Below, piece by piece: positions 26,474-38,951 of a DNA stretch of 64,000 bases; position 1 is the stretch's first letter; each line of letters starts with the position of its first letter. The DNA is from Hypomesus transpacificus. Taxonomy: Eukaryota > Chordata > Actinopteri > Osmeriformes > Osmeridae. Where the stretch lies: NCBI RefSeq assembly GCF_021917145.1, contig NW_025813745.1, positions 46,001 through 110,000 of the forward strand. The letters are read 5' to 3'. The notes beneath the pieces are model-generated. The model did no database searches, had not been told where the DNA came from, and saw only the letters and a list, made by a program, of their open reading frames with translations. Both the position numbers and the translations under genes were made by a program.

Positions 26474-29400
26474 TTTTCCCCTCCTTGAGTCACCACCTTA
26501 CCGCGGTGGAGGGGTTTGCGTGTCCTAGTGATCCTGGAAGCTATGTTGTCGGGGGCTTCATGCCCCTGGTAGGGTCACCCAAGGCAAACAGGTTCCAGGT
26601 GAAAGACCAGACAAAGAGTGGCTCAAAAAACCAACCATGAAGAAATACAACAATGGTTCTCAGTTGCCCCTGCCCGGAAGCGGGTCACCGGGGCCCCCCC
26701 CTGGAGCCAGGCCCGGGGGTGGGGCTCGATGGCGAGCGCCTGGTGGCCGGGCCTTTTCCCATGGGGCCCGGTCGGGCACAGCCCGAAGAGACAACGTGGG
26801 ACCCTCTTCCAGTGGGCTCACCATCCGCAGGAGGGGTCATGGGGGTCGGGTGCGGTGTGAGACGGGCGGCGGCCGAAGGCGGGGGCCTTGGCGGTCCGAT
26901 CCTCGGCTGCAAAAGTTAGCTTTAGGGACGTGGAACGTCACCTCGCTGGCGGGAAAGGAGCCTGAGCTGGTGCGCGAGGTAGAGAGTTTCCGGCTAGATA
27001 TAGTCGGCCTCGCCTCGACGCACAGCGTGGGCTCCGGAACCAGTCTCCTTGAGAGGGGCTGGACTCTCTTCCACTCTGGAGTTGCCCTTGGTGAGAGGCG
27101 TCGAGCTGGGGTGGGAATACTGGTTTCCCCTCGGTTCGGCGCCTGTACATTGGGGTTCACCCCGGTGGACGAGAGGGTAGCCTCCCTCCGCCTTCGGGTG
27201 GGGGGACGGGTCCTCACTGTCGTTTGTGCTTATGCACCAAACGGCAGCTCAGAGTACCCACCCTTTTTGGAGTCTCTGGGGGGGGTGCTGGAAAGCGCTC
27301 CTCCTGGGGATTCCCTCGTCCTCCTGGGGGACTTCAATGCTCATGTGGGCAATGACAGTGAGACCTGGAGGGGCGTGATTGGGAGGAACGGCCCCCCCGA
27401 TCTGAACCCGAGTGGTGTTTTGTTGTTGGACTTCTGTGCTAGACACGGTTTGTCCATAACGAACACCATGTTCAAGCATAAGGGTGTCCATATGTGCACC
27501 TGGCACCAGGACACCCGAGGTCTCAGTTCGATGATCGACTTTGTAGTCGTGTCATCGGACTTGGGGCCGCATGTCTTGGACACTCGGGTGAGGAGAGGGG
27601 CGGAGCTGTCAACTGATCACCACCTGGTGGTGAGTTGGCTTCGATGGTGGGGGAGGACGCCGGTCAGGCCTGGCAGGCCCAAACGTAATGTGAGGGTCTG
27701 CTGGGAACGTCTGGCGGAACCCTCTGTCAGAAGGAGCTTCAACTCCCACCTCCGGGAGAGCTTCGATCATGTCTCGGGGGGGGCCGGGGACATTGAGTCC
27801 GAATGGGCCATGTTCCGGGCCTCCATTGTTGAAGCGGCTGACCGGAGCTGCGGCCGCAGGGCGGTCGGTGCATGTCGCGGCGGTAACCCTCGGACCCGGT
27901 GGTGGACTCCGGAGGTGAGGGATGCCGTCAAGCTGAAGAAGGAGGCCTATCGGACTTTATTGGCTGGTAGGACTCCAGAGGCAGCTGATGTGTACCGGCA
28001 GGCCAAGCGGAACGCGGCTTTGGCGGTCGCGGAGGCAAAAACCCGGGCATGGGAGGAGTTCGGCGAGGCCATGGAGAATGACTTCCGAACGGCTTCAAAA
28101 AGGTTCTGGACCACCATCCGGCGGCTCAGGAGGGGGAAGCAGTGCTCTGTCAACACTGTATACGGTGGGGATGGTGCGCTGCTGACCTCGACGGGGGACG
28201 TCCTGGATCGGTGGAAGGAATACTTCGAAGACCTCCTTAATTCCACCAACACGCTTTCCGACGTGGAGGCAGAGTCTGGGGACATCGGGGGGGGCCCTTC
28301 TATCTCTGGGGCTGAGGTCGCCGAGGTGGTTGAAAAGCTCCGCGGTGGCAGGGCCCCTGGGGTGGATGAGGTCCGCCCGGAGTTCCTTAAGGCTCTGGAT
28401 GTTGTAGGGCTGTCTTGGTTGACACGACTCTGCAACATCGCGTGGACATCGGGGACAGTGCCTCTGGACTGGCAGACCGGGGTGGTGGTTCCCCTCTTTA
28501 AAAAGGGGGACCGGAGGGTGTGCTCCAACTTTAGGGGGATCACACTCCTCAGCCTCCCTGGGAAAGTCTATTCAGGGGTCCTGGAGAGGAGGGTCCGTCG
28601 GATTGTCGAACCTCGGATTCAGGAGGAGCAATGTGGTTTTCGTCCTGGCCGTGGAACAGTGGACCAGCTTTATACCCTCCGCGGAGTCCTGGAGGGTACA
28701 TGGGAGTTCGCCCAACCAGTCTACACATGTTTTGTGGATTTGGAAAGGGCGTTCGACCGTGTCCCTCGGGGGCTCATGTGGGGGGTGCTCCGAGAGTACG
28801 GGGTACCGGATTTCCTGATCGGGGCTGTCCGGTCCCTGTACGACCGGTGCCAGAGTTTGGTCCGCATTGCCGGTAGTAAGTCGAACTTGTTTCCGGTGAG
28901 GGTTGGACTCCGCCAGGGCTGCCCTATGTCACCGATTCTGTTCATTACCTATATGGACAGAATTTCTAGGCGCAGCCAGGGTGTTGAGGGGGTCCGGTTT
29001 GGTGACCTCAGGATCGGGTCGCTGCTTTTTGCGGATGATGTGGTCCTGTTGGCTTCATCGGGCCGTGACCTTCAGCTCTCACTGGAGCGGTTCGCAACCG
29101 AATGTGAAGCGGCTGGGATGCGAATCAGCACCTCCAAATCTGAGGCCATGGTAATCGACCGGAAAAGGGTGGAGTGCCATCTCCGGGTCGGGGAGGAGAT
29201 CCTGAACCAAGCGGAGGAGTTCAAGTATCTCGGGGTCTTGTTCACGAGTGAGGGAAGAATGGAGCGCGAGGTCGACAGGCGGATCGGTGCGGCGTCCGCA
29301 GTGATGCGGGCTCTGCATCGGTCCGTCGTGGTGAAGAAGGAGCTGAGTCGAAAGGCGAAGCTCTCTATTTACCAGTCGATCTACGTTCCTACCCTCACCT

Positions 29401-29841
29401 ATGGTCACGAACTATGGGTAGTGACCGAAAGAACGAGATCGCGAATACAAGCGGCCGAAATGAGCTTTCTCCGTAGGGTGTCCGGGCTCTCCCTTAGAGA
29501 TAGGGTGAGAAGCTCGGTCATCCGGGAGGGGCTCAGAGTAGAACCGCTGCTCCTCCGCGTCGAGAGGAGCCAGCTGAGGTGGCTCGGGCATCTGATTAGG
29601 ATGCCTCCTGGACGCCTCCCTGGTGAGGTGTTCCGGGCACGTCCCACTGGGAAGAGGCCCCGGGGAAGACCCAGGACACGCTGGAGGGACTATGTCTCTC
29701 AGCTGGCCTGGGAACGCCTTGGGGTCCCCCAGGAAGAGCTGGCGGAAGTGGCCGGGGGGAGGGAAGTCTGGGCCTCCCTGCTTAGGTCGCTGCCCCCGCG
29801 ACCCGATCCCCGGACAAGCGGTAGATGACGACGACGACGAC
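26474..29841 (+). mobile_element. full-length non-LTR retrotransposon (RTE/Rex-like LINE)
   Basis: A 3.37 kb element is bounded by identical 13-bp target-site duplications. It has a short 5' UTR of about 160 bp, one intact ORF (26637..29828) and an almost absent 3' UTR ending in a short GAC simple repeat. This compact plan, with one ORF carrying endonuclease plus reverse transcriptase, about 3.3 kb and a microsatellite end, fits the RTE clade (the fish Rex3 group belongs there). The clade call is from layout and memory of similar fish copies, not from a tree. It is GC-rich compared with its surroundings. Intact duplications and ORF suggest a recent insertion. Confidence 0.9.
26637..29828 (+). 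CDS. LINE polyprotein: AP-like endonuclease and reverse transcriptase
   Basis: A 1063-residue protein that would nick target DNA and copy the element's own RNA into the break. Residues 1-95 are rich in Gly, Arg and Pro. The exonuclease-endonuclease-phosphatase fold runs from about 96 to 335: TWNV with Asn100, LLGDFNAH with Asp232 and Asn234, SMIDFVV, and STDHH with Asp327 and His328. The position that normally carries the metal-binding Glu reads LASTH. Reverse transcriptase follows: LFKKGDRR and [32 protein letters not shown] (Asp701), [13 protein letters not shown] and FADD (798-801). The C-terminal part has YLGVLF, TYGHELW and [10 protein letters not shown] followed by [15 protein letters not shown]. 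No frameshift or internal stop is seen. The start codon is the first in frame; a later start is possible because the first 95 residues are low-complexity. Confidence 0.92.
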   Translation: MKKYNNGSQLPLPGSGSPGPPPGARPGGGARWRAPGGRAFSHGARSGTARRDNVGPSSSGLTIRRRGHGGRVRCETGGGRRRGPWRSDPRLQKLALGTWNVTSLAGKEPELVREVESFRLDIVGLASTHSVGSGTSLLERGWTLFHSGVALGERRRAGVGILVSPRFGACTLGFTPVDERVASLRLRVGGRVLTVVCAYAPNGSSEYPPFLESLGGVLESAPPGDSLVLLGDFNAHVGNDSETWRGVIGRNGPPDLNPSGVLLLDFCARHGLSITNTMFKHKGVHMCTWHQDTRGLSSMIDFVVVSSDLGPHVLDTRVRRGAELSTDHHLVVSWLRWWGRTPVRPGRPKRNVRVCWERLAEPSVRRSFNSHLRESFDHVSGGAGDIESEWAMFRASIVEAADRSCGRRAVGACRGGNPRTRWWTPEVRDAVKLKKEAYRTLLAGRTPEAADVYRQAKRNAALAVAEAKTRAWEEFGEAMENDFRTASKRFWTTIRRLRRGKQCSVNTVYGGDGALLTSTGDVLDRWKEYFEDLLNSTNTLSDVEAESGDIGGGPSISGAEVAEVVEKLRGGRAPGVDEVRPEFLKALDVVGLSWLTRLCNIAWTSGTVPLDWQTGVVVPLFKKGDRRVCSNFRGITLLSLPGKVYSGVLERRVRRIVEPRIQEEQCGFRPGRGTVDQLYTLRGVLEGTWEFAQPVYTCFVDLERAFDRVPRGLMWGVLREYGVPDFLIGAVRSLYDRCQSLVRIAGSKSNLFPVRVGLRQGCPMSPILFITYMDRISRRSQGVEGVRFGDLRIGSLLFADDVVLLASSGRDLQLSLERFATECEAAGMRISTSKSEAMVIDRKRVECHLRVGEEILNQAEEFKYLGVLFTSEGRMEREVDRRIGAASAVMRALHRSVVVKKELSRKAKLSIYQSIYVPTLTYGHELWVVTERTRSRIQAAEMSFLRRVSGLSLRDRVRSSVIREGLRVEPLLLRVERSQLRWLGHLIRMPPGRLPGEVFRARPTGKRPRGRPRTRWRDYVSQLAWERLGVPQEELAEVAGGREVWASLLRSLPPRPDPRTSGR

Positions 29842-29854
29842 GGTGTCGGATTTT
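29842..29854. repeat. LINE target-site duplication, 3' copy
   Basis: Identical to the 13-bp sequence GGTGTCGGATTTT at 26461..26473 and directly abuts the element's (GAC)n tail. Confidence 0.85.
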
Positions 29855-30204
29855 CTATTTTCAACCATTCCTAAAGTACCATTTAAAACCAATTATTATA
29901 CCTTGATATGAAATGGGTTTGCTAATCGGATTATTCATTTATTTCTAGGTTTGCAGAAGATGCTTCATTATGGTGGTTTGTCACAGCTGGGTAGAAGAAG
30001 AAGCGAAAATGGCTTCAAGGATTCAAGGAAAAACAGGAATCAAATGTGGGATTAGAAAATGAGCTGTCAGCTGCTAAACAAGATTCATATATTCTGCAGT
30101 CACAAAGATGAGCTCATACCAGACAACATTTATCTCAGGTGACAGGGGTGGACTCATTTATTTTACCTGGTCTCCACAAACACACACACACATTCATGTG
30201 CATC

Positions 30205-30858
30205 CTGAGGCCTCACTCTCAGGCCTCACAGCCTCTAGGCCACACAGCCTCTAGGCCTCACAGCCTCTAGGCCTCACAGTCTTAGGCCACACAGCCTTTA
30301 GGCCACACAGCCTCTAGGCCTCACAGCCTCTAGGCCACACAGCCTCTAGGCCACACAGCCTCTAGGCCTCACAGTCTCTAGGCCAGACAGCCTCTAGGCC
30401 TCACAGCCTCTAGGCCACACAGCCTCTAGGCCAGACAGCCTCTAAGCCACACAGCCTCACAGCCTCTTGGCCTCACATCCTCACAGCCTCTAGGCCACAC
30501 AGCTTTTAGGCCTCACAGCCTCTAGGCCACACAGCCTCTAGGCCTCACAGCCTCTAGGCCACACAGCCTCTAGGCCACACAGCCTCACAGCCTCTTGGCC
30601 TCATATCCTCACAGCCTCTAGGCCACACAGCCTTTAGGCCTCACAGCCTCTAGGCCACACAGCCTCTAGGCCTCACAGCCTCTAGGCCACACAGCCTCTA
30701 GGCCACACAGCCTCTAGGCCACACAGCCTCTAGACCGGACAGCCTCTAGGCCACACAGCCTCTAGGCCACACAGCCTCTAGGCCACACAGCCTCTAGACC
30801 GGACAGCCTCTAGGCCACACAGCCTCTAGGCCACACAGCCTCTAGGCCTCACAGCCTT
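30205..30858. repeat. 16-bp minisatellite with higher-order structure
   Basis: About 40 copies of a 16-bp unit, CCTCTAGGCCACACAG, mixed with the variant CCTCTAGGCCTCACAG. Variant blocks recur at multiples of 16: AGCCTCTTGG at 30461 and 30589 (128 bp apart, eight units), and TAGACCGGAC at 30731 and 30795 (64 bp apart, four units). This shows that multi-unit blocks were duplicated after the array formed. Confidence 0.93.
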
Positions 30859-32033
30859 ACTCCACCCCCTCAAATAATTCAGGAGATGAGGACTGCTCTC
30901 TGCTGTGGACGAGGTGGCAAAATAACAGCTGGAAAAAAAGACTGAGGAGAGGAGGGGAAGAATATAAAAATGTTGTGTCACCTCAGTGTGTGGTGGAAGA
31001 TTTGGACTCTCACTGCCTGACAGTCACGCCTCATAAATGACAACCCGTGGGCACTATCATCTTCCCTCTCTGAAAACCACATCTACCACCCACGTGCCGG
31101 TGGAAACCAACATTTTCTATCTCGGCATCGTAACCGGAAGGTATCCATCAATTCCTTTTCAAATCTAGATGTTATTGAACACTTCCTCCACATAAATCAC
31201 GTCACATCAATTTTTTTATTTTTTATGACTTAAACTTTGTTCAGAGCTGTCCAAAATAGACATGATAAAATAACCCTGCTAAAGCTCCAAAAGCATAAGT
31301 CATTTATTAACCCAGGGTGGGATCTGCCTGTCATCAGCAAGCAATGTGCAGGCTCACTGTAATCTCCCTGATGTTGGCGGACTGGGAGGGGGGGAAGAAG
31401 CCACACACCCCCATACACTCTTAGATCCCTTCAACACACGTTGATACTCTCCATATTTAAGAGTCTTACGAAGAAGAACTACCCACAGAAGATGTTGATA
31501 GGTGGAACTGAAATCTGAAGTCGAAAATCACCTGCCGCTGAGATTCAGTGTGCGGAGAAACGAACGCTGCCCATGTGTGCTTCAGACTCACCCACACACT
31601 TCATGCTGTCTCCTCATTTCATCCCTGACAGCATCCATAGACTCCATTTCAGTTATAATGGAGTGGCACTGAGAGAAATCCTCCCTGATGGTTCTTTAGG
31701 GGAGTGGAGATGAGTTGGGGATGAGAGGAGTGGAGGGTCAGATTGGAGTGGACTCCATTAGCGGAGCACTCAGCATGTTGGGGGAAGCTCCATCTGCCCT
31801 GAGCTACTGGTCAATATACCTGCACCACCACTGCTCAAACACACACATACAAAACGACTCAATTTACACACCCAAACATTGACTAGAAAGACTGGAAAAC
31901 TGAGCACCTGCACACCTGTGGTGAAATGCACAATCCTTTTTAGACACAACAGACACAGTGCACAGAGATGGAGTGTGGTCTCTTTAACATCATACCCATC
32001 TGTGTGTGTGTCCTAAGTGGGGGAGGTGTGTGT

Positions 32034-32085
32034 GTTAACGTTTCCCCCTCCATAATCACAAACCATACTTAGTTGGTAATGATAT
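32034..32085. repeat. short dispersed duplicate, copy 2
   Basis: Contains the same ordered words as 25497..25545 (GTTTCCCCCTCCATAATCAC and then ACTTAGT), with one mismatch in the central part. The two copies are in the same orientation, 6.5 kb apart, on either side of the LINE. Confidence 0.7.
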
Positions 32086-35000
32086 GAAGGACGTGGCGTC
32101 TCTGTTAGTGTGTGTGTTCCACGCCCGTCCTCTTTGTCATCCAAAACGGATGAAAGGCAATGAGGCGTCATGTTTTTATTTGGGCGTGTGTGTGTCTGCG
32201 CCCAGGGGACATTTGTCTTCGTCATACAAGGTTATCTGAGACTCTGCTGTCTGTCACATGTCACTGTGAATGAGTGGACCTACTGCTGATACAGAGCTCA
32301 CATTCACACACACACACACACGCACACACACACACACACAGGCTTCCACATAAACAATAGATTGTTGATGCCATTGGCTCTAGCTCATTTTAGCTTGGCC
32401 ACAAGCTGCCAAACTGATGGATACAAGGACCTGTGTGTACATGAGTAGTGGTGTGTGTGTGTGTGTGCCTGCCTCTCCCAGTAAACCCCACAGACCTGAG
32501 AGAAGGAATGAGTGGGAAAGGGAAAAAGGGAGAATCAAATTCAAGACAGACAGTTGCATTTGAATGTGTGCGTGTGTGTGTGCGCGCGTGTCAGTCGAGC
32601 ACCCTGCAGTGCAGTAATGAGAGAAATTCTTCCAACAGATGTAAAGGAAGAGTCATGAAGCAGAGAGATACTCTGAGACGCAGGGAGAGGGACTGTGGCT
32701 TTAGCTTCTTAACTGGCAGATAATGAACTATAGAAAGCGCAGACAGAATTGAGAAGAATGATTCTATTCTGTTTTGATCGAATAGAATCAAGTGCATTCA
32801 TACACATGAGGCACCTCCGCACGTCTGGCCAGCCGGTCCTTGTGTCTGTGCGGGTGGACTAGGTCCTGGTTGATATTCCTCTCCAGCGCACATTGCATTT
32901 CCTCTGTGAGGTGGAGTGCCAATTATTATGGTAATGACTGAAACAGATATCAGATAAGGAACCCCTCTGCATGTGTAAGAAAGATGTTTTTCACATTTCA
33001 CACACACACGTTGAATTTCAAGGAAAAAACTGAATTTCTCTTTCATGTGCTTACTGATTCTCATTTTCCATTTTGTATGTGCATGTGTGTGTGCATGTGT
33101 ATGTGTGTGTGTGATTGAACATCTGTCCTGGAGACTGAGGACATTCTGTCTTAATACACTGCACTATGTAGGCAGGAGGGTCACAACCTCAATGTCTGTA
33201 CCTTGAATGCTAAACAGACAGATACACAGACTATGGATTTAACCTTCCACACCCTCTGTTCGTGTACAGCTGAAATGTCAGGATAGACATTGTTTTTCGG
33301 AACAAAATGCGACTGAGATTCCCCGCCTCGCTATTCCCGTTTCACTAAGTTAATCATTATATGAATGCATGTACCTTTCCGTAGTGGACTATTTTAACCT
33401 TGAAACGGGAGCGCAGTACAGATCCCTAGTGAATTTCGATTTCTAGAAAACGTGGGAGTGCACTTGTTTTCAGTACTGTGGTCTGCACCCTGTGTTTGTG
33501 GACAGGTGCAACTACACGGGTGTGTTTTTATGCTTGTGTGCATGTCTGTGAAGAGTACCGCATCTCCCAAACAAACTCCCCCCATCTCTGTAGAGGCTGG
33601 GGCAATAACAAACCCAGTCACAAACTCACCATAACGTCTGTGTGACTCATGTAGATAGTATTTTTGAAATGCAAATTAGCTGCAGATTATTTCGCGGGCC
33701 CGGAAGAGAGAGGAAGGGAGCGAGAGAGCAGCCCGGAAAGATAGTCTCCATCTTCAAACCGCCGAGCGCTGAGTCGCACCGCTGGTGACAGCAAAGCTGG
33801 AGTATGTGCGGCTGAATGAAGGAGACATTTACATAATCTGGGCACTAATGGGAGACTTTTGGAGATTGCAACATTTCATGTCTTTATGGCATCGGGAGAT
33901 GAGTCACGCAGAGAGAAAGAGAGGGAGAGCAGGCGAGAGGACGTTGGAATGATGGGGAGAGAACCGGCGGGGAGATTCAGCTGTGCAGGACAGTGGTCTC
34001 CGTGCCACAAATCTTCCAGTCCTCCTGTCACTTTGCCTGACCATGTCAATCAGTGCCAGTCATGCCCAGATGTCCTCCTTCCTGTCCCATTCACTCTCTC
34101 CCCCTGCCCCCCTTTCTCACCTACCCCATCCCTCTCTCTCCTCTCCCACTCTATTTCCTCTTTCACCTTGCTCCCTCCTATTCCTCCTTTCCTCCCCTCT
34201 TTCAATTAATCATTTTCAAAGCCTTACTTCCGTCTTCCCTATCCATACTCCCCCTTCTTCCCCTCTTCCATCCCTCTGTTCTCTCTCCCTCTCCCTCTCC
34301 CTGCTGAGCGGCTGAAGGTCATTACGAGGAGGGGGGGGAGGGGTTACTGCAGCCTCTCTCGCCACTGCTCCTAAGAACCGCCATACGGGGATGGAGGGAG
34401 ACATAGGGAGAGCGTTCGAGGAAGGGAGGGCTGGGAAGAGAGAGAAAACGAGGGGGAAAAGGTGACGGATTCTGTCCCGTCTGATGTCGCGCGGGTGTGC
34501 GTGTGCATATCGTTTATTAATTCTACAAGGGTATCGCGGCCACTTAGTGTTCAGTGCTCCGATTCAAGAGCCTGGTATTCACACACAGAAGTGAGGCTCA
34601 CTCCAAATTAAAGCTGGGAGGATCAGTGGAGGAGGTTGTCAAATTGTAACAGGGAGGCCCACAGAATAACCACTCGATCCATTATCGCTGCTGTAATGAC
34701 CAATGTGGACATGTAGAATCAACATGAGTGAAGCTGGCTAATCAGCCACATGATCCCATGAGTACCATGGACCAGCATCAATTCGCAGATCCCACCAGTC
34801 AGATACATGGTGCAGCAGGGCAAGTCTTCATATGGAACGAAGAGAAAGAGAACATGTTGACTGTGAGTCCTGTCTATCTGTGTGTACTATCTGCGGTTGA
34901 TGAATATGTGTCTGTTTGTGTGTGTGTGTGTCTGCGTGTGTGTCACTCAGGCATTGTCAAGCTTGCGCTGATGGTGTCAGATATAGACCCTAGCGACCCT

Positions 35001-37756
35001 GGCATTTACAGTGTAACCAAAAAACAATCATGGCAAATATGCTAATCGGCTCATCTCCGGTTGGCTGAAACAAACAGTGCTCTTTCTAAAGGCCAGCTTC
35101 CCCTGTGAGTAATCACCCACTGCAACTGTATCCATTTAACCTTAAACAATGTTGCCCATGACTTTATCCCCAAACATGAGGGGTGATTCTCAGCACTGGT
35201 CAGTATTGTAGTTCTCTGTGCCAGGCCTTCTACCTGTGAATCCACCTGTGTGGTGGCTTGAGGAAACTAGCTGACAAGAGCTCTTTGTCACACCCAAAAA
35301 GCTAGATGACCCTCATGTATACTTTATATGATGTGTGAGGAATAGACCATAGTATATGTAGGATTTCTCCTACATCATTTAAATACCACATTCGACATTA
35401 TCACGCGGCTTGTTTTTATCTGCTCATTTAATTATAAAGAGAGCAATAATATGATCATGTGACTTCTTTTCATGCTCTCCTGAACCAAACCTTAACTCTC
35501 CCACAGTCAGGCCCCTGGGCCTCCTGCGCTGTGTCCTGGATGATGGATTGTTTGTCTGGCTCTGTATTCGAACCAGCAACTCCAGCCAAGAGCTCAGACA
35601 GCCCATCTGCCCTCATCTCAGCCAGTGGCAAGAGGTAGAGGTTGAGTCTGCCGCTCAGCGTGTTTAGAATGTTCTTGCCTGGGGGCGGTCTGCACAGTCG
35701 CTGTCAGCCCAGAGGGAGAGGCTGCTGTTGTCCAGCGAGTAGCGTCTGTGTCCGACTGAGACCAACTGGGTTTAGTCACGCTGGCTAAGGGGCAGGAGGA
35801 GTCAGAGACGGAGAGAACCGCGATCAAGAGAGCTGGAGGGAATGGAGGGAGGGAGGGATAGAGAGAATGAGCGGGAGGGATAGAGCAGGGAAAAAGGGGA
35901 TTGCAGATTATCAGGGGCAGATACAGACAATCTTCCAACAAAACCAAAGGATATACATGGCCTATCCGTATTCATAGGCACAAACCCACACATGCACACA
36001 CACACACACAAAGCATGTTCAGCACCTCCTCAGTTCACGTTCTAAGCCCTGAGTGAGAGATCAACCACACCAGGGACCCGCTCCCGCAGCCCAGGAGAGC
36101 AGAGTTTTACAGCATTTCTCTCCAGAGGAAACTGCTCCTGGGGCTTATACCTCATCACATCAGACTGTGGAAGGTGTTGCATACAAACACTTAGCTCGCG
36201 CGCGCGTGTTAAAAGCCTATGGGGTAGACAGGCTTTGTCCTCTTCTCAATATTGCTGTCACTGATGCGTCTCGAAAGGAAGGTTTCCAGGTGGCAATAAG
36301 CATCTTACACACACAAACACACTCCTCAGAATTCAATAACATGTTCTTTGTGTGCGTGTGCGTAGGGTGGGGGAGATTCTTTTCCTCCCTCCCTCCCTAT
36401 TCTTCTTCCCTGCCTTTGTAATGAGAGGGATGGAAACTAGAATGCTGCTGGTGCAGTATCCCCTCCTTCTGTTTGATTTGGACAATCCCTATTGATTAAA
36501 GATGGCTTCCTGCTTGGAATTTAAAGAAACAAGCTTCTAGGCAAACAGCTATTGTACTGAAGGAACAAAATATGTTGCTCAACTATAATGCATCACACTC
36601 TGTCACACACACTCTCAAACGTACACTTACTTTTATAACCACACACACGCAGTCTTAAGGCATGACTGGAAGTCTGTTCCCCAGAATGCCCTGGGGTTGT
36701 CGTCTCACAGAAGAGTCATGCAAAGGCTTGTGGGTACATAACAATGACATCATCAGTTCTCCTCAAGGGTTACTCACGAAACAAGCACACACACACACAG
36801 ACATGCACTCACACACAAGATGCACACAGACACACACACACAGCCACACAGACAAGCACACCAACAACTTTGTGTTTGCCCCAGAAGTAGCTAAGGGCAA
36901 GGTTAGTACCATAATGAGGACATGAAGTGAAGAAATCCCCACCTCACCTCCGCTCACCTCCGCTCACCATAAAGCTTGACCTGACCTTAAGCTCACCCAC
37001 ACATTCCCCTCATCTAACCTTCCCCCTGCCTCTCATCCCAATGGTTCCAAAATCTGTACTTTTGTCCAAACCCTGATTATCAGGACAAGAACAACAGTTC
37101 AGTCATGCACAGCCAGCTCTGTCTTCACGTAAAAGACATTAACCTGAAAGCCGCAACAAGCCTAATTGTCACGTCTCTGTTCCCGGGCACTTCTGCCTAC
37201 TGGGATGTCAGTGCCTCTAACCCAGCACTTAACTCTGCCATTATTATGCTCACACTGGGCTGTCTCTATGGGGGATTTGACATCAATTCTAATTGCATGC
37301 CTTTTAAAGACAGTTTAATTCACAATTACAAAGAGCAAGGAGGACACCAGTAAGTGGGGGGAGAGAGACAGATACAGACAGCGAGTGATACCCCGACAGA
37401 TACAAAGACGAGATTGTGAGTAGCAGATGGTGAGCTGTGAAAAAAAGGCCACAGACACACGCCATGAGCCAGATCGGTTTTATCAGCAGGGTAGAGCACA
37501 CACTCAATAATACCTAGAACGTGAGCATAAAGACAAGAGTTTCAGGCGACAGAGATACAGAGATAGCCTGCCGCGCCCGAGGGACACCAGAGAGAATGAG
37601 CATCATCATTAGAAGAAGGCCCAGTGTTCTTATCCCTACAGTAAAAAGACAAATGAAGAGAGACTCATCTAGACTAGGAACTCCAGTCGTGTCAAACTAG
37701 ACTGCCCAGCGGTTAGAAGATAAGGTAGGAAGAGAAGTCAGGATAGAGAAAAGAAG

Positions 37757-37836
37757 TTACATTTAGTCATTTTTAGTCATTTGGATCTGCTCTGGATAAG
37801 AGCGTCTGCTAAATGACTAAATGTAAAATGTAAGTT
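37757..37836. repeat. foldback SINE-tail fragment
   Basis: The right half carries the SINE tail (CTCTGGATAAGAGCGTCTGC, then TAAATGACTAAATGTAAAAT). The left half is the inverted complement of that tail end (TTACATTTAGTCATTTTTAG). The result is a palindrome-like unit with no tRNA head. It probably arose from two inverted partial insertions or a deletion inside an inverted pair. Confidence 0.65.
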
Positions 37837-37849
37837 AGAAGTCAAGGGA

Positions 37850-37985
37850 AGATGAGGTCATCTCTAAGGGACAGGGTGGCCAGAGATGATGAAGTCATAG
37901 GGGACAAAGAGTCCAGGGGTGATGAGGTCACCTCTAGGGGACAGAGTCCAGGGGTACGGAGGTCATCTCTGTAGGGGCCAGGCAG
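37850..37985. repeat. degenerate tandem repeat beyond the asmt stop
   Basis: GATGAGGTCATCTCTA, GATGAAGTCATAGG, GATGAGGTCACCTCTA and GGAGGTCATCTCTG recur with spacers of GGGGACAGAGTCCAGG type. The period is irregular, about 30-45 bp. It lies immediately downstream of the asmt stop, so it is probably within its 3' UTR. Confidence 0.5.
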
Positions 37986-38007
37986 TACATGGGTATTGCG
38001 GTTCTCT

Positions 38008-38871
38008 CTATTTATGCGCCAGGATGGCGTCGTATATCTTGCCCGTCCTCTGCACCTCCACGCTGCTGAAGCCGGCGGCAGAGAGCAGGCTGGTGTACTC
38101 CCCTGCCGTCCGCTCTCGCCCCTCTGTCTGCACCAGCATGTTCAGGGAGTACAGCTGAGCTGTCAATGGACCTGATCGGTCTTCATGCAGCAACGCCTCC
38201 ACCAGCAATACCCCACCTCCTGTTGATACACGGACACACACACACACACACACACACAGACACACACACACACACACAGGAGGAAGCGTGTCTGTAGGAT
38301 CAGCTGCATTGTCAAATATCTAATCTCAGATCTCATTTCATGGTTAGAACCGCTCCAACAGGGAGTGTGTGGGTTTGTGTGAATGTGTGTGCATTTGTGC
38401 GCGTGTGTGTTTGAAGTGCACCTGGTTTACAAGCATGGTAGACTTTGGTCAGCAGCTCTATACTGCGCAGGTCCGTCCAGTCATGGAGGATTCTGGCCAG
38501 AACGTAGAGGTCAACTTCTGGCAGCCGGTCTTTGAAGAAGTCCCCTACACACGCACACAAACACACACACAGACGTTCATCAATCGCTTTCATCTCAGCC
38601 TGTGTGCATCCTGATGTTTGCTATGATTAATCTGACGTCTGATGTCATTGATGAGGCCGTTTGATGTTATTGATCTGGTCGAGTCTGCCCGGCGTACCTT
38701 CGTGAAAGCCTATCCTCTGGTTGCCGTCGGTAACAAAATGTTCTTTCGACATGCGTACCACCTTGGGGAGGTCAAAGATTGTTACAGTGCATTCTGGGTA
38801 TGCCAACGTGCACTGCTTGGCCAATGCTCCACTGCAGCCTGGAGAGAGTGAGAAGAGAGAGAGAGCGAGAG

Positions 38872-38951
<80 letters not shown>

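Larger units (their letters stand above)
29855..38007. other. intergenic interval between the LINE and asmt
   Basis: No coding exon was recognised in these 8.2 kb. It contains the 16-bp minisatellite (30205..30858), the second copy of the dispersed duplicate (32034..32085), several (CA/TG)n tracts, a pyrimidine-rich block at about 34080..34310, a foldback SINE-tail fragment (37757..37836) and a degenerate repeat next to the asmt stop. The ORFs are short, low-complexity or antisense to repeats. The asmt 3' UTR must occupy part of the right end. Confidence 0.4.

Noticed and set aside
26637-29828. Host gene call for the 1063-aa ORF
   Set aside because: Endonuclease and reverse transcriptase motifs, target duplications and a simple-repeat end identify a LINE.
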